Assembly: GCA_027021285.1 (NCBI GenBank)
Contig: JALUUP010000395.1
Span: 1 to 8,384, forward strand
Origin: Bacteroidota bacterium
GTDB taxonomy: Bacteria; Bacteroidota; Ignavibacteria; SZUA-365; JAADGX01
Direction of reading: 5' to 3'
Length of the DNA: 8,384 bases
The translations under genes and the position numbers were made by a program. Position 1 is the first letter of the stretch; each line of letters opens with the position of its first letter. Shown here one piece after another: positions 1-6,984 of this stretch. Below the pieces are notes generated by a model. It was not told where the DNA came from and ran no database searches. It was given only the letters and a program-made list of their open reading frames with translations.

Positions 1-1
1 C

Positions 2-397
2 GTACGATGGAATCACCTCGCGTCTTCGGTCATCAATGCAGGCATCGTGCTGAAGTTGTATCCCCCCGGGACAGTGAAAGAGGAATTCCTTTACCACAAG
101 GTACGGCGCGGGGAGACTTTGTATGCCATCGCCGACATGTATGGGGTATCAGTCGGGGAAATACGGCAATTGAATGGCCTGAAAAACGGTTTGATCCGGA
201 TCGGGAAAAAGCTGAAAATCCCCGTCGTCGGCTCGCGCGTTGACCGTACGGCCCCGCTGGCCAAGACCTACATCGTCAAAAAGGGCGACACGTTGTTCAG
301 TATCTCCCGCATCCTGGATGTTTCGGTGGAAGATCTGAAAAAATGGAACAGGTTGGGGGCGATCCTGCCTGAAGGGAAAAAACTCCTTTATTACTAA
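2..397 (+). CDS. LysM-repeat protein, C-terminal part (probable peptidoglycan hydrolase, MltD-like)
   Basis: The reading frame is open from the first bases of the window to a TAA at 395-397, so this is the last 131 residues of a longer protein cut at the window edge. An internal GTG at 47 would be a false start, because the residues before it complete a LysM repeat (WNHLASSVINAG...LKLYPPG). A second LysM follows at residues 31-76 (KVRRGETLYAIADMYGVS..) and a third at 90-131 (YIVKKGDTLFSISRILDVS..), which ends the protein. LysM domains bind GlcNAc-containing glycans, chiefly peptidoglycan. Tandem C-terminal LysM repeats are usual in MltD-type lytic transglycosylases and in some wall endopeptidases or amidases; the catalytic domain is not in the window, so that choice is inference. 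The protein would act in the periplasm. The next gene starts about 150 bases downstream on the same strand and is also an envelope gene. Confidence 0.85.
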   Translation, partial: VRWNHLASSVINAGIVLKLYPPGTVKEEFLYHKVRRGETLYAIADMYGVSVGEIRQLNGLKNGLIRIGKKLKIPVVGSRVDRTAPLAKTYIVKKGDTLFSISRILDVSVEDLKKWNRLGAILPEGKKLLYY

Positions 398-404
398 ACG
401 GATT

Positions 405-420
405 CGATACGTACGCATCG
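405..420. repeat. Near-perfect 16-base palindrome
   Basis: CGATACGTACGCATCG pairs with its own reverse complement at 14 of 16 positions; only the A409/C416 pair fails. It sits 8 bases after the LysM stop codon. It could be a protein-binding site, part of a termination structure, or chance. No function can be assigned. Confidence 0.3.
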
Positions 421-425
421 CACCT

Positions 426-462
426 CCCCCGGCGTTTCGTGCTTCAAGGGGGTGTTTCTTTT
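426..462 (+). terminator. Possible rho-independent terminator after the LysM gene
   Basis: CCCCC at 426-430 can pair with GGGGG at 448-452 around a 17-base loop. A T-rich tract (TTTCTTTT, 455-462) follows. It lies about 30 bases after the LysM stop codon, a sensible place for a terminator. The stem is only five perfect G-C pairs and the T tract is broken by a C, so the call is tentative. Confidence 0.4.
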
Positions 463-466
463 CCCC

Positions 467-527
467 GGACAGTTGTATCTTGTTGACGCAGAACACGGTC
501 ACTGTCCACAGCCCGAACTGACCAGTT
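467..527. promoter_or_regulatory. Inverted repeats upstream of the LCP-like gene
   Basis: GGACAGT (467-473) and its exact reverse complement ACTGTCC (501-507) are separated by 27 bases. Further on, AACTGACCAGTT (516-527) is palindromic except for its two central bases. Both lie in the 150-base gap before the LCP-like gene and could be operator sites or an RNA structure in the leader. No clear promoter hexamers or TAnnTTTG element were recognised nearby, so the regulatory reading is inference. Confidence 0.25.
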
Positions 528-549
528 GAAAAATACTTCGATCCACGAA

Positions 550-1905
550 ATGCTGAAACGCCGTCGGCACCGCAGGCTGCTTTTACGCAGTGTTGGCGGG
601 CTGATGCTCGTGTTTCTCGGGTTGGCAGCGTGGGATGGTTTGAGCGCGCTGACCGGCGTGGGGAACTACATCCCACCGCCCGGACTCATTGCTGACGGGT
701 GGTGGCGCTGGAGCGTCCACAATCTCGACACGTCCTATCGTTCCATGTTTCGACGCCAGATTGAGCACGACGTACGTGCAGCCAGGCAAGCGGCCCGACC
801 GGCGCGGAGTGTTGAACGCGACTCTTCCCCGGTACACATCCCGGTCGAACCGATACGGGGTTTTACGGTATCCCGGCGCTTGTCGGAACGGTATCCTCCG
901 GATACGGCGTTTTTCACGAAAGATCGCGAACGCCTCAATATCCTCATCTACGGTGTCGACAGCCGTCTGGGTCGGGAACGGGCGCGGGCGGACGCAATCC
1001 ACCTCGTCTCCATTGATCTTGACCTGGGTCTTGTCGAGGTCGTATCCGTTCCGCGGGGCTTGTACAGTTATGCCGGGTACAAGGCCAAGAACTCGAATAT
1101 CATCGCGAATGTGCTTGCCAGTCGCGGCCGGGATCGCTTTCTGCGTGCTGTGGAAAAAATCTGCGGGATGGGGCCCATCTCGTATTACATCGAGGTCGGC
1201 TTCTCCCAGGCTATCGGTATCCTGGAGCTTCTGGGTTATGAAAACCCCGCGCTGGAGTTGCAGGCCCTTCGAACGCGGAAGGGATTTCAGTACGGTGACG
1301 TCAACCGTTCGTACAACCAGGGCGAGTTCATCTGCATGCTTTTTCGCAGGTATTTCCCGCTGCTGACAGGTGTGAAAGGCGAGGTGTTGATTCGCGGAGG
1401 ATTGGCCCTCGTGGAATCCAATCTCACCGTGGGACTCTGTCGCGGTATTGTCTTTGCCCTGGAACGGGCAGGTTTCCCTTCCGCGGCAGCCAGTGTTACA
1501 CATGAAATGCGCGGGCGATTCAAGAAACGATTTACCGGTCTGCCGAGGAATACCGACGAGACCGCCGCCGATAAGGCTGTATCGAACCTGCGATACAAAT
1601 CGTTGCGCGGCAAGAGACCCAAGATTGCCGCGAAATTGCAACGACTCCTTGCACGATGCAAAAAATACCGGAAACCCGGATCGGTTATTCGCCGCCTGGA
1701 GCGGATCGTCGAACAGCATGCCTGGCTGCAAGTGCCTGTGGACGAAGAGCGGTGGCGTCTGCGTGATTCCCTTGTGGCCCTTTTGAGCAACGCATACCTG
1801 GCCCAGGGCGACACGGTGAAATACCAGGTTCTGAAATCGAAAATGTACGAGGAATACGTCCTCTTCAAGGATAGAGAGCTCCTCTTTAGCTTACAACGGA
1901 AATGA
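550..1905 (+). CDS. LytR-CpsA-Psr (LCP)-like membrane-anchored protein
   Basis: This 451-residue protein begins with a strongly basic stretch (MLKRRRHRR) and one membrane segment at about residues 14-34, giving a cytoplasm-in, periplasm-out topology. From about residue 129 it matches the LCP pattern: LNILIYGVDSR (129-139), RAD (146-148), LVSIDLD.....VVSVPRG (to 170), then the second signature LRTRK (240-244), D250, R253, Q257 and F260, like the family's R.R...D..R..rQ block. LCP enzymes move undecaprenyl-linked glycopolymers onto peptidoglycan or other acceptors. The Asp usual in the IPRD motif is Gly170 here, so activity is uncertain. The last ~130 residues (about 320-451) are Lys/Arg-rich, probably helical, and not recognised. 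The start is unsure: ATG 550 is chosen, but an in-frame TTG at 526 adds eight residues, and neither has a clear ribosome binding site. Family membership is fairly firm; substrate is unknown. Confidence 0.75.
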   Translation: MLKRRRHRRLLLRSVGGLMLVFLGLAAWDGLSALTGVGNYIPPPGLIADGWWRWSVHNLDTSYRSMFRRQIEHDVRAARQAARPARSVERDSSPVHIPVEPIRGFTVSRRLSERYPPDTAFFTKDRERLNILIYGVDSRLGRERARADAIHLVSIDLDLGLVEVVSVPRGLYSYAGYKAKNSNIIANVLASRGRDRFLRAVEKICGMGPISYYIEVGFSQAIGILELLGYENPALELQALRTRKGFQYGDVNRSYNQGEFICMLFRRYFPLLTGVKGEVLIRGGLALVESNLTVGLCRGIVFALERAGFPSAAASVTHEMRGRFKKRFTGLPRNTDETAADKAVSNLRYKSLRGKRPKIAAKLQRLLARCKKYRKPGSVIRRLERIVEQHAWLQVPVDEERWRLRDSLVALLSNAYLAQGDTVKYQVLKSKMYEEYVLFKDRELLFSLQRK

Positions 1906-1921
1906 CGCGGTTTGGGCAAGG

Positions 1922-1947
1922 CGGGAACGCATTCGTGGAACGTCCCG
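1922..1947. other. Hairpin between the LCP-like gene and the subtilase
   Basis: CGGGA (1922-1926) and CG (1928-1929) can pair with CG (1941-1942) and TCCCG (1943-1947), leaving one bulged A and an 11-base loop. No T tract follows directly, so it is not a standard intrinsic terminator. The rest of the 106-base gap holds no recognisable promoter; a pyrimidine-rich stretch lies at 1973-1992. Confidence 0.25.
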
Positions 1948-2000
1948 ATGTGGTTGTAGTCATGTCAGGTGCCGCTTTTTCATCGTCTTTTAATTCATGC

Positions 2001-2005
2001 GAGGA
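2001..2005 (+). promoter_or_regulatory. Ribosome binding site deciding the subtilase start
   Basis: GAGGA lies six bases before the ATG at 2012. It falls inside the reading frame if the upstream ATG at 1997 is used, so it favours 2012. The protein from 2012 also begins directly with a compact signal peptide (MKHVGIILFLITWSG). Confidence 0.65.
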
Positions 2006-2011
2006 ATACAC

Positions 2012-4897
2012 ATGAAACATGTCGGTATTATTCTTTTTCTTATCACCTGGAGCGGAGTGGCCGGCGGCCAGGTTCAAACAGGCCCGGATACAGCACCGGG
2101 AATCGTTCTTGTGAAAGTAACACCGGCTGTCGCGGAACGCGGCGGCCCGGCCTACGATGTGTCGATTTCTTCCGTGCTCCGGGAGTTGGGGGTCTCTGAA
2201 ATGGAATCCATCCTGGTGGAACGATGGAGTGTTGCCCGCACGCCGGACATTCTCGGTAAAGCAGGAAACCTGTCCGAGATTATCCGGAAGGAGAAGGAAG
2301 TTGCTCGCATCTTCCGTCTTCAATACAACGCGCCGGTCCCGCCTGTTGAAGCAGCGGCGAGATTTTCCGTGCTCCCGGGAGTGGAGTATGCCGAACCGCT
2401 GTACCTCTGCTACCCGACGGAGATGATGTTTGCGCCGAACGATTCGCTCTTCTCCAAACAGGCGTTTCTCCAGACCATTCAAGCCGAACAGGCCTGGGAC
2501 ATTACGAAAGGCGATTCGACCATCGTTATCGGTGTGGCGGACACAGGCATCGATTGGTCGCATCCCGACCTTGAGCCGAAAATTTGGATCAACCCGGGCG
2601 AGTGGGGAAACAACGGAGAATTGCGCGACAACGGGAAGGACGACGACGGGAACGGCCTTGTGGACGACTGGCACGGGTGGGATTTCGCCGGACCGGACAA
2701 CAAAACGCCGGACAACGATACGCGTGGAGGAGGCTCGCACGGGACCAAGGTGGCGGGCCTGGTTGCGGCGGCCACCAACAACCGTATCGGTGTTGCATCC
2801 ATCGGTTACAGGTGCAAGATCCTTCCCATGAAGATCGGGGCCGATGGAGGCGGTGGACTGCAATTCGGGTACCAGGCGATGCAGTACGCCGTGTTCATGG
2901 GATGCAAGGTGTTCAACGCGAGTTGGGGGACGCTGAATTACAGCAAGGCCGCGGAAGACGTCGTTAACCTTGTTACTTCTCGCGGGATGCTGGTGGTCGG
3001 AGGCGGAGGGAACCACGGCAAACCGACACCGTTCTACCCGGCGGCGTTTTCGTCCGCGCTGGGCGTGGGTATGACGAACGCGAAAGACATTATCAGCGGA
3101 GCGTCCGGGTACGGTCCTCCTATCGATGTCATGTCGCCGGGTTCCGGCGCGCTCTCCACGTCGGTGAACGGCCAGTACGGTACGTTTGGAGGAACATCCG
3201 CGGCGGCTCCCATCGTCTCCGGTCTGGCCGGACTGGTAATCAGCAGGTTCCCATCCTTCTCTCCCATGCAGGTCAGGCAGCGCATCAGGGTTACTGCCGA
3301 TAACATCGACGACAAGAATCCGAAGAAAGCGAAATTCGCCGGTTACGGCCGGATCAATGCCTTTCGCGCGGTCGGAAGCGAGCGACTGCCGTCCGTACGG
3401 ATCGAGAGCGTGGCATTCAACGACCCGGGAAACGACGGGCAGTTCTATCCGGGGGAAGAGGTCGAGGTGATGGTCGTTTTGAAGAACTACCTGGCTGCGA
3501 CCTCTGGACCGGTCGAACTGACACTGGAAGCTGCGACCGGTTCTTCCGCTGTCACGATCGGAACGGCCACGACGACGGTTCCGGCCCTGGCTCCAAACAC
3601 CGTGCGTTCCGCAAACGCGCCCATGACGTTTACCGTCCAGCCTTCACAGCAGTTCGACAGGGAGGTCATCTTCCGCGTCCTGATGAAGAGTGGATCCTAC
3701 GAAGATCATGATTTCTTTACCGCTTTCGTGAACCCGTCGTACCAAACGCTCGGCAACGGCAAATTGACACTGACCGTTCCGGCGGATGGATCACTGGGGC
3801 ATCCGGATTATCCAGCCAACAAGCTCGGTGTCGGCTTGCGATACGGCGGCGCCGACCTGTACTTGTGGATGGGGGCGCTCATGATCGGAACAGACTCCAG
3901 GCACGTAGTGTCCGCCGCACGGCACAGCGTGGATTTCTTCCGGAGGGAAAAGGATTTCGCCATCGTCAAGGCGACGAAAATGATCAAACCGGGCGCGCGC
4001 GCGGCGGCGGAGACGTGGTGCGTCTTCAAGGATTCCCGCGCGGATTCAACACGGAGACTCGGTGTAACGGTCGATCTTCGTGGATACGATTTTACGAACT
4101 ACGGTCTCCAGGAAGTGCTGCTTACTCGCTACCGGGTGGTGAACACCGGAGAGTCGGCCTTTGCCGGTATGCGGATCGGTCTTTTCATGGATGCGGGCGG
4201 CGCGACGTATGTAATACGGCGGGTCGATTTCGATGAAACACGGCTTCTCGGAACGGTCTCCGGCGGCGGATTTCCGCTGTTCGGTTCGTTCGTCATCGAC
4301 AGCTTGCCGCGGTCGGCTCCCGGCGGACCGAATTTCTTCGCCATCAACAACGATCCCACGGGTGCAGGTACGCCGTTCGGCACGTACGATGGGTTCACGC
4401 AAGCGGAGAAGTGGCGCTCTCTCTCTGATAAGAAGGGCAGAACATACATCGGACCGGGGAACGTCGCCTACATTATTTCCAGTCGCGCCTTCGATCTCGA
4501 GCCCGGTGACACGGCGGAAGTCGTGTTCGGACACGTGGCGGGATTTACGCTGGGCTCGGTGCAGGGCAAGGTGGATAAGGCGGTGGACATCTGGAACGGC
4601 AACGTGTCCACGTCGGTTGATCGTCCCGGCATTGCGGGGTTTGGTCTCGATGCGAACTATCCGAACCCCTTCCGCGACGTAACGACCATTTCGTTTCGGA
4701 CACCCGTGGAGAGTCGCGTGCGATTGCGTGTCTTCAACACGTTGGGAGAAGAAGTGTACGCTTGTTCATTCCCCGACCTTTCGCGGGGAAGGCATCAATT
4801 TGTCTTCAACAGGGGAAGTCTGCCGGCAGGCGTGTACATGGTGTCGCTGGAAACAAGGGCGGGCAGGTTGACCCGGAGCATGGTAATCGCGCGGTAG
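2012..4897 (+). CDS. Secreted subtilisin-like serine protease (S8) with T9SS C-terminal sorting domain
   Basis: This 961-residue protein has a signal peptide at about 1-22 and a propeptide-like region at about 25-145. The S8 catalytic domain spans about 155-450: Asp177 in VADTGID, His243 in GSHGTKVAG, oxyanion Asn334 in GGGGNHG, and Ser396 in GGTSAAAP, so the active site is complete. An Asp-rich loop at 210-219 (DDDGNGLVDD) looks like a calcium site. A beta-sandwich region resembling CARDB-type domains follows at about 462-575. Residues about 580-870 are not recognised. The tail (about 875-961) is a type A T9SS sorting domain with YPNPF at 883-887, TTISF, VRLRVFNTLGEEV and LPAGVYMVSL. The protein should cross the inner membrane by Sec and the outer membrane by T9SS, and be attached to the surface or released. 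An ATG at 1997 would add five residues. The gene is convergent with tolC, 28 bases apart. Substrate is unknown. Confidence 0.93.
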   Translation: MKHVGIILFLITWSGVAGGQVQTGPDTAPGIVLVKVTPAVAERGGPAYDVSISSVLRELGVSEMESILVERWSVARTPDILGKAGNLSEIIRKEKEVARIFRLQYNAPVPPVEAAARFSVLPGVEYAEPLYLCYPTEMMFAPNDSLFSKQAFLQTIQAEQAWDITKGDSTIVIGVADTGIDWSHPDLEPKIWINPGEWGNNGELRDNGKDDDGNGLVDDWHGWDFAGPDNKTPDNDTRGGGSHGTKVAGLVAAATNNRIGVASIGYRCKILPMKIGADGGGGLQFGYQAMQYAVFMGCKVFNASWGTLNYSKAAEDVVNLVTSRGMLVVGGGGNHGKPTPFYPAAFSSALGVGMTNAKDIISGASGYGPPIDVMSPGSGALSTSVNGQYGTFGGTSAAAPIVSGLAGLVISRFPSFSPMQVRQRIRVTADNIDDKNPKKAKFAGYGRINAFRAVGSERLPSVRIESVAFNDPGNDGQFYPGEEVEVMVVLKNYLAATSGPVELTLEAATGSSAVTIGTATTTVPALAPNTVRSANAPMTFTVQPSQQFDREVIFRVLMKSGSYEDHDFFTAFVNPSYQTLGNGKLTLTVPADGSLGHPDYPANKLGVGLRYGGADLYLWMGALMIGTDSRHVVSAARHSVDFFRREKDFAIVKATKMIKPGARAAAETWCVFKDSRADSTRRLGVTVDLRGYDFTNYGLQEVLLTRYRVVNTGESAFAGMRIGLFMDAGGATYVIRRVDFDETRLLGTVSGGGFPLFGSFVIDSLPRSAPGGPNFFAINNDPTGAGTPFGTYDGFTQAEKWRSLSDKKGRTYIGPGNVAYIISSRAFDLEPGDTAEVVFGHVAGFTLGSVQGKVDKAVDIWNGNVSTSVDRPGIAGFGLDANYPNPFRDVTTISFRTPVESRVRLRVFNTLGEEVYACSFPDLSRGRHQFVFNRGSLPAGVYMVSLETRAGRLTRSMVIAR

Positions 4898-4925
4898 GAG
4901 ACCAGCCAAGAGCAGCGGCCGGACC

Positions 4926-6443
4926 TCAGTTGAAATTCAGGGCATCCAGCCATTCATCGAGGTCCACCATTTGCTTTTTCTCGAAATCATAAAACGTCCG
5001 GCGCATGAGGTCGGCCAGGTTGATGCGATATTCGAGGAGCGCTTCCAGGGCGTTGAGTTGTGCGTTGGTCAGGCGATCCTGGGCCTGTGTCAGTTCATTG
5101 CTCGTGACGTTTCCCACGCGAAACCGGGCAAGGGTGATGTCGTAGGCCCTGCGCGCAACGTCCTTCGCCTTGTTGAGCACTTCCACCCGGTCCGCCGCGG
5201 ACTCGACTTTTCGAACGAGCTCGGTTATCTCCTGTTCAATCGTCAAATCTTCTTGTTCGGCATAGTACCGCGCCTGCCGCAGGCGTGCTTCGGCTCCTTC
5301 GACTTCGCGGGCATGGCGCCCCCAATCGAGGATGGGAACAGTCAAGGTGAAAACCACGGAACTAATGTTCCTGGTGTCCCTGAACAGGAGATCGAATTCC
5401 GGATCGGTCTTGGAGAGGCCGTACGTCGCGGTCAGGTCTCCTCGGATGGTACGTCGTGCCTCCACTTCGTCCAGGGTCATGCGGCTGCGCTCGATATCGT
5501 AGAGAGCGCGTTTCAGCTCGACGCGGTTTTTCTTGCCCATCTCAACGGCGAGTTTCGTATCGATGCTGACGCGCTTGAACGTCGTGTCTTCGAGGACGGG
5601 ATGCAGCTGCTCGTTGAGCGGGAGACCGATCAGGAGGTTGAAGCCGCTTTCCTGCAAGCGCACATCGGATTCAGAAGTAAAGAGATCGTTGCGGGCCTGC
5701 GCCAGGTCGACTTGTAGTTGCAAGGCGTCCACCTCCGCGATGAGACCCGCCTTGTACTGGTTGAGCGCCGTTCGGTACGATTCCTCCTGTTGCTTGACGC
5801 GCTCGCGCTGTATTTCCAGGCGTTTCCGGGCGCTATACAGTTTGTAGAACGAATTCGTCACGTTGAAGATGATATCGAGAACGGTTCTGCCGTTTTCGAG
5901 AAGGGCCTGGTCGTAGTCCAGTTCCGCTCGTCTCAGCGAAATCTTCTGTGTGTTGGGAACGAACAGGGGCTGTTTGAGACGGAGAGCGAAATTCGTGTAA
6001 TAATCGGAAAAATCGTTCGCCCCGCTGATCTGGTTCCGTTTGTAGAGCAGCCCCGAAAACGAAATCGTGCTGTTCGTCCAGAGGACGGGCTGCGAAATGG
6101 TCAGGTTGGCCTCGTACTGCGTGCGCTGGATGGAGAAATACTCGGTAATGCCGGTAATCGGGTTGAACTGGGGCGAGAGGGTACTGGTGTAACTGGGAAC
6201 GTTCAAGTTCAAATCGATCGACGACAGCAAGCTCAGTCGCGCGGCTTCCGCCGAAGCGCGGGACATCCGCAATTGTTCCTTGGCCGACCTGGCGGCGTAG
6301 CTCTGTTCCAGGGCGATGGAGAGGGCTTCGCTCAGACTCAGTTTTCGCTGCGCGGTAACGTTCTGGCCGGGCAGAGCTGTCATTATGATGAGTGCGGCGA
6401 GGAAGAGGATATTCCTCGTTTGCGTGAATGGTTTGACGAGCAT
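4926..6443 (-). CDS. TolC-family outer-membrane efflux/secretion channel protein
   Basis: This is a 505-residue protein with a signal peptide at about 1-31 (hydrophobic core ILFLAALIIMTALPG). Mature sequence begins RKLSLSEALSIALEQSY, the usual opening of TolC/OEP proteins. Two outer-membrane-efflux repeats follow, with long heptad-like helices (for example the stretches around RLEIQRERVKQQEESYRTAL and ARLRQARYYAEQEDL), the Y..G..a.vd.l.aq.dl..A signature (YKAGLIAEVDALQLQVDLAQ), and its second copy (RFRVGNVTSNELTQAQDRL). Trimers form the outer-membrane and periplasmic duct for RND, ABC or type I export. The start at 6443 gives a normal signal peptide; the upstream ATG at 6485 would put about 26 residues before the hydrophobic core, and a GTG at 6452 is also possible. 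No HlyD adaptor or inner-membrane pump gene is in the window: it is convergent with the protease and divergent from korA, so it seems monocistronic. Its cargo is unknown. Confidence 0.92.
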   Translation of the reverse strand: MLVKPFTQTRNILFLAALIIMTALPGQNVTAQRKLSLSEALSIALEQSYAARSAKEQLRMSRASAEAARLSLLSSIDLNLNVPSYTSTLSPQFNPITGITEYFSIQRTQYEANLTISQPVLWTNSTISFSGLLYKRNQISGANDFSDYYTNFALRLKQPLFVPNTQKISLRRAELDYDQALLENGRTVLDIIFNVTNSFYKLYSARKRLEIQRERVKQQEESYRTALNQYKAGLIAEVDALQLQVDLAQARNDLFTSESDVRLQESGFNLLIGLPLNEQLHPVLEDTTFKRVSIDTKLAVEMGKKNRVELKRALYDIERSRMTLDEVEARRTIRGDLTATYGLSKTDPEFDLLFRDTRNISSVVFTLTVPILDWGRHAREVEGAEARLRQARYYAEQEDLTIEQEITELVRKVESAADRVEVLNKAKDVARRAYDITLARFRVGNVTSNELTQAQDRLTNAQLNALEALLEYRINLADLMRRTFYDFEKKQMVDLDEWLDALNFN

Positions 6444-6629
6444 GTTTTTCACGTGTGGAACCTCTGGCAACCGTAGATGGGACATGTGAACGGCTTAGGT
6501 GTTGGACGAAGCAGGAGCGGGGGATGTTTCCCCGTACGACCGGGTCTTTTCATGGCAGGAATTCCGCGACCAATCAATGTGTCAGCCTGTTACGTGTCGC
6601 ATGTCCGGTTTCGCGTATCGGTTTCATAG
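6444..6629. other. Intergenic stretch upstream of tolC
   Basis: No gene was found here. Any tolC promoter on the minus strand should lie in or just beyond this stretch, but no convincing TAnnTTTG or sigma70-like pair was seen. A small perfect hairpin, GGGGA (6520-6524) with TCCCC (6529-6533) and a TGTT loop, is present and has no T tract. Confidence 0.4.
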
Positions 6630-6920
6630 CGGAAAGTTAGCATTCTGAAGTATGATGAAAAAGAACATCCCCGGAATCTGTTTGAAACGATTGCAAGCGA
6701 TCTCAAGCGGAAGCACGAGGATACGGGAGAAATTCGGAATGCTCGGTACTGGGTTCTGAGATTATGTAATAGGGAAACTTCTAAAAAACACGGTTCAAAC
6801 ATTGTCATTGCGAATCCGCCGCAGGCGGATGACGCAATCGTGTCTAAATTCGCAGATTGCTTCGGGCATCGCCCCCGCAATGACCGGTTTTTAGAAGTAC
6901 CCACTGGTAAGAGGCTATAG
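6630..6920 (+). pseudogene. Possible gene remnant without a start codon, running into a repeat
   Basis: A plus-strand frame is open from just after a TAG at 6627-6629 to a TAG at 6918-6920, with no plausible start codon. Its first ~50 codons read like real protein, hydrophilic and helix-prone (for example LKYDEKEHPRNLFETIASDL and EIRNARYWVLRL). From about 6772 onward the frame passes through the inverted-repeat element and the sequence no longer looks protein-like. This would fit the 3' end of a decayed gene cut by the repeat, or chance. I do not recognise a family. Base composition here is more AT-rich than in the flanking genes. Confidence 0.25.
6772..6902. repeat. Imperfect inverted-repeat element with nested hairpins (REP/MITE-like)
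   Basis: The two ends are imperfect inverted copies: GGGAAACTTCTAAAAAAC at the left matches the reverse complement of the right end, GGGTACTTCTAAAAACCGG. Further in, GTCATTGCG (6804-6812) is opposed by CGCAATGAC (6876-6884), and GCAATC (6834-6839) by GATTGC (6855-6860) around a 15-base centre. The left arm holds a perfect nested hairpin, ATCCGCC-GCA-GGCGGAT (6814-6830), and the right arm holds GGGC-ATC-GCCC (6864-6874). The GTCATTGCG...GCAATC...GATTGC...CGCAATGAC layout resembles intergenic palindromic repeats found in many copies in various bacterial genomes. It encodes nothing convincing. No clear target-site duplication was found, so mobility is inference. Confidence 0.7.
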
Positions 6921-6954
6921 GGTCGACGGTCTGTTTGATTCAATCCCGGTTTGT

Positions 6955-6984
6955 TTTGTAATCCATGTTTTATAGTTACTTTTG
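6955..6984 (+). promoter_or_regulatory. Candidate Bacteroidota-type promoter for korA
   Basis: TTTG at 6955-6958 and TACTTTTG at 6977-6984 match the Bacteroidota primary-sigma consensus (-33 TTTG, -7 TAnnTTTG) with an 18-base spacer. Transcription would start near 6990 and leave an untranslated leader of about 75-80 bases before the korA ATG. The surrounding sequence is AT-rich, unlike the genes. The match is by eye and short motifs can occur by chance. Confidence 0.4.

Noticed and set aside
583..1731. Long antisense open frame (382 codons) opposite the LCP-like gene
   Set aside because: It lies fully antisense to a gene with recognisable LCP motifs. Its translation is low-complexity in Arg, His and Pro with no family signature, as expected from a GC-rich shadow frame.
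1886..3016. Antisense open frame (376 codons) opposite the subtilase N-terminal half
   Set aside because: The subtilase catalytic motifs are unmistakable on the plus strand; the antisense translation has no recognisable domain.
4898..4925. Bidirectional terminator between the convergent subtilase and tolC genes
   Set aside because: The 28-base gap has no inverted repeat or T/A tracts that could form one.
5718..6476. Plus-strand open frame (252 codons) opposite tolC
   Set aside because: It is antisense to the well-supported TolC repeats and its translation resembles no protein family.
6520..6533. Small GGGGA/TCCCC hairpin as a terminator
   Set aside because: It has a five-base stem, no following T tract on either strand, and lies upstream of tolC rather than at a gene end.
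6772..6902. CRISPR array or tRNA-like structure
   Set aside because: There are no evenly spaced direct repeats. The symmetry is inverted, not repeated in series, and no cloverleaf or anticodon arm can be drawn.
6590..6943. Minus-strand open frame (117 codons) in the tolC-korA gap
   Set aside because: It runs through the inverted repeat, is rich in Arg, Ser and Cys, has no ribosome binding site and shows no domain-like pattern.
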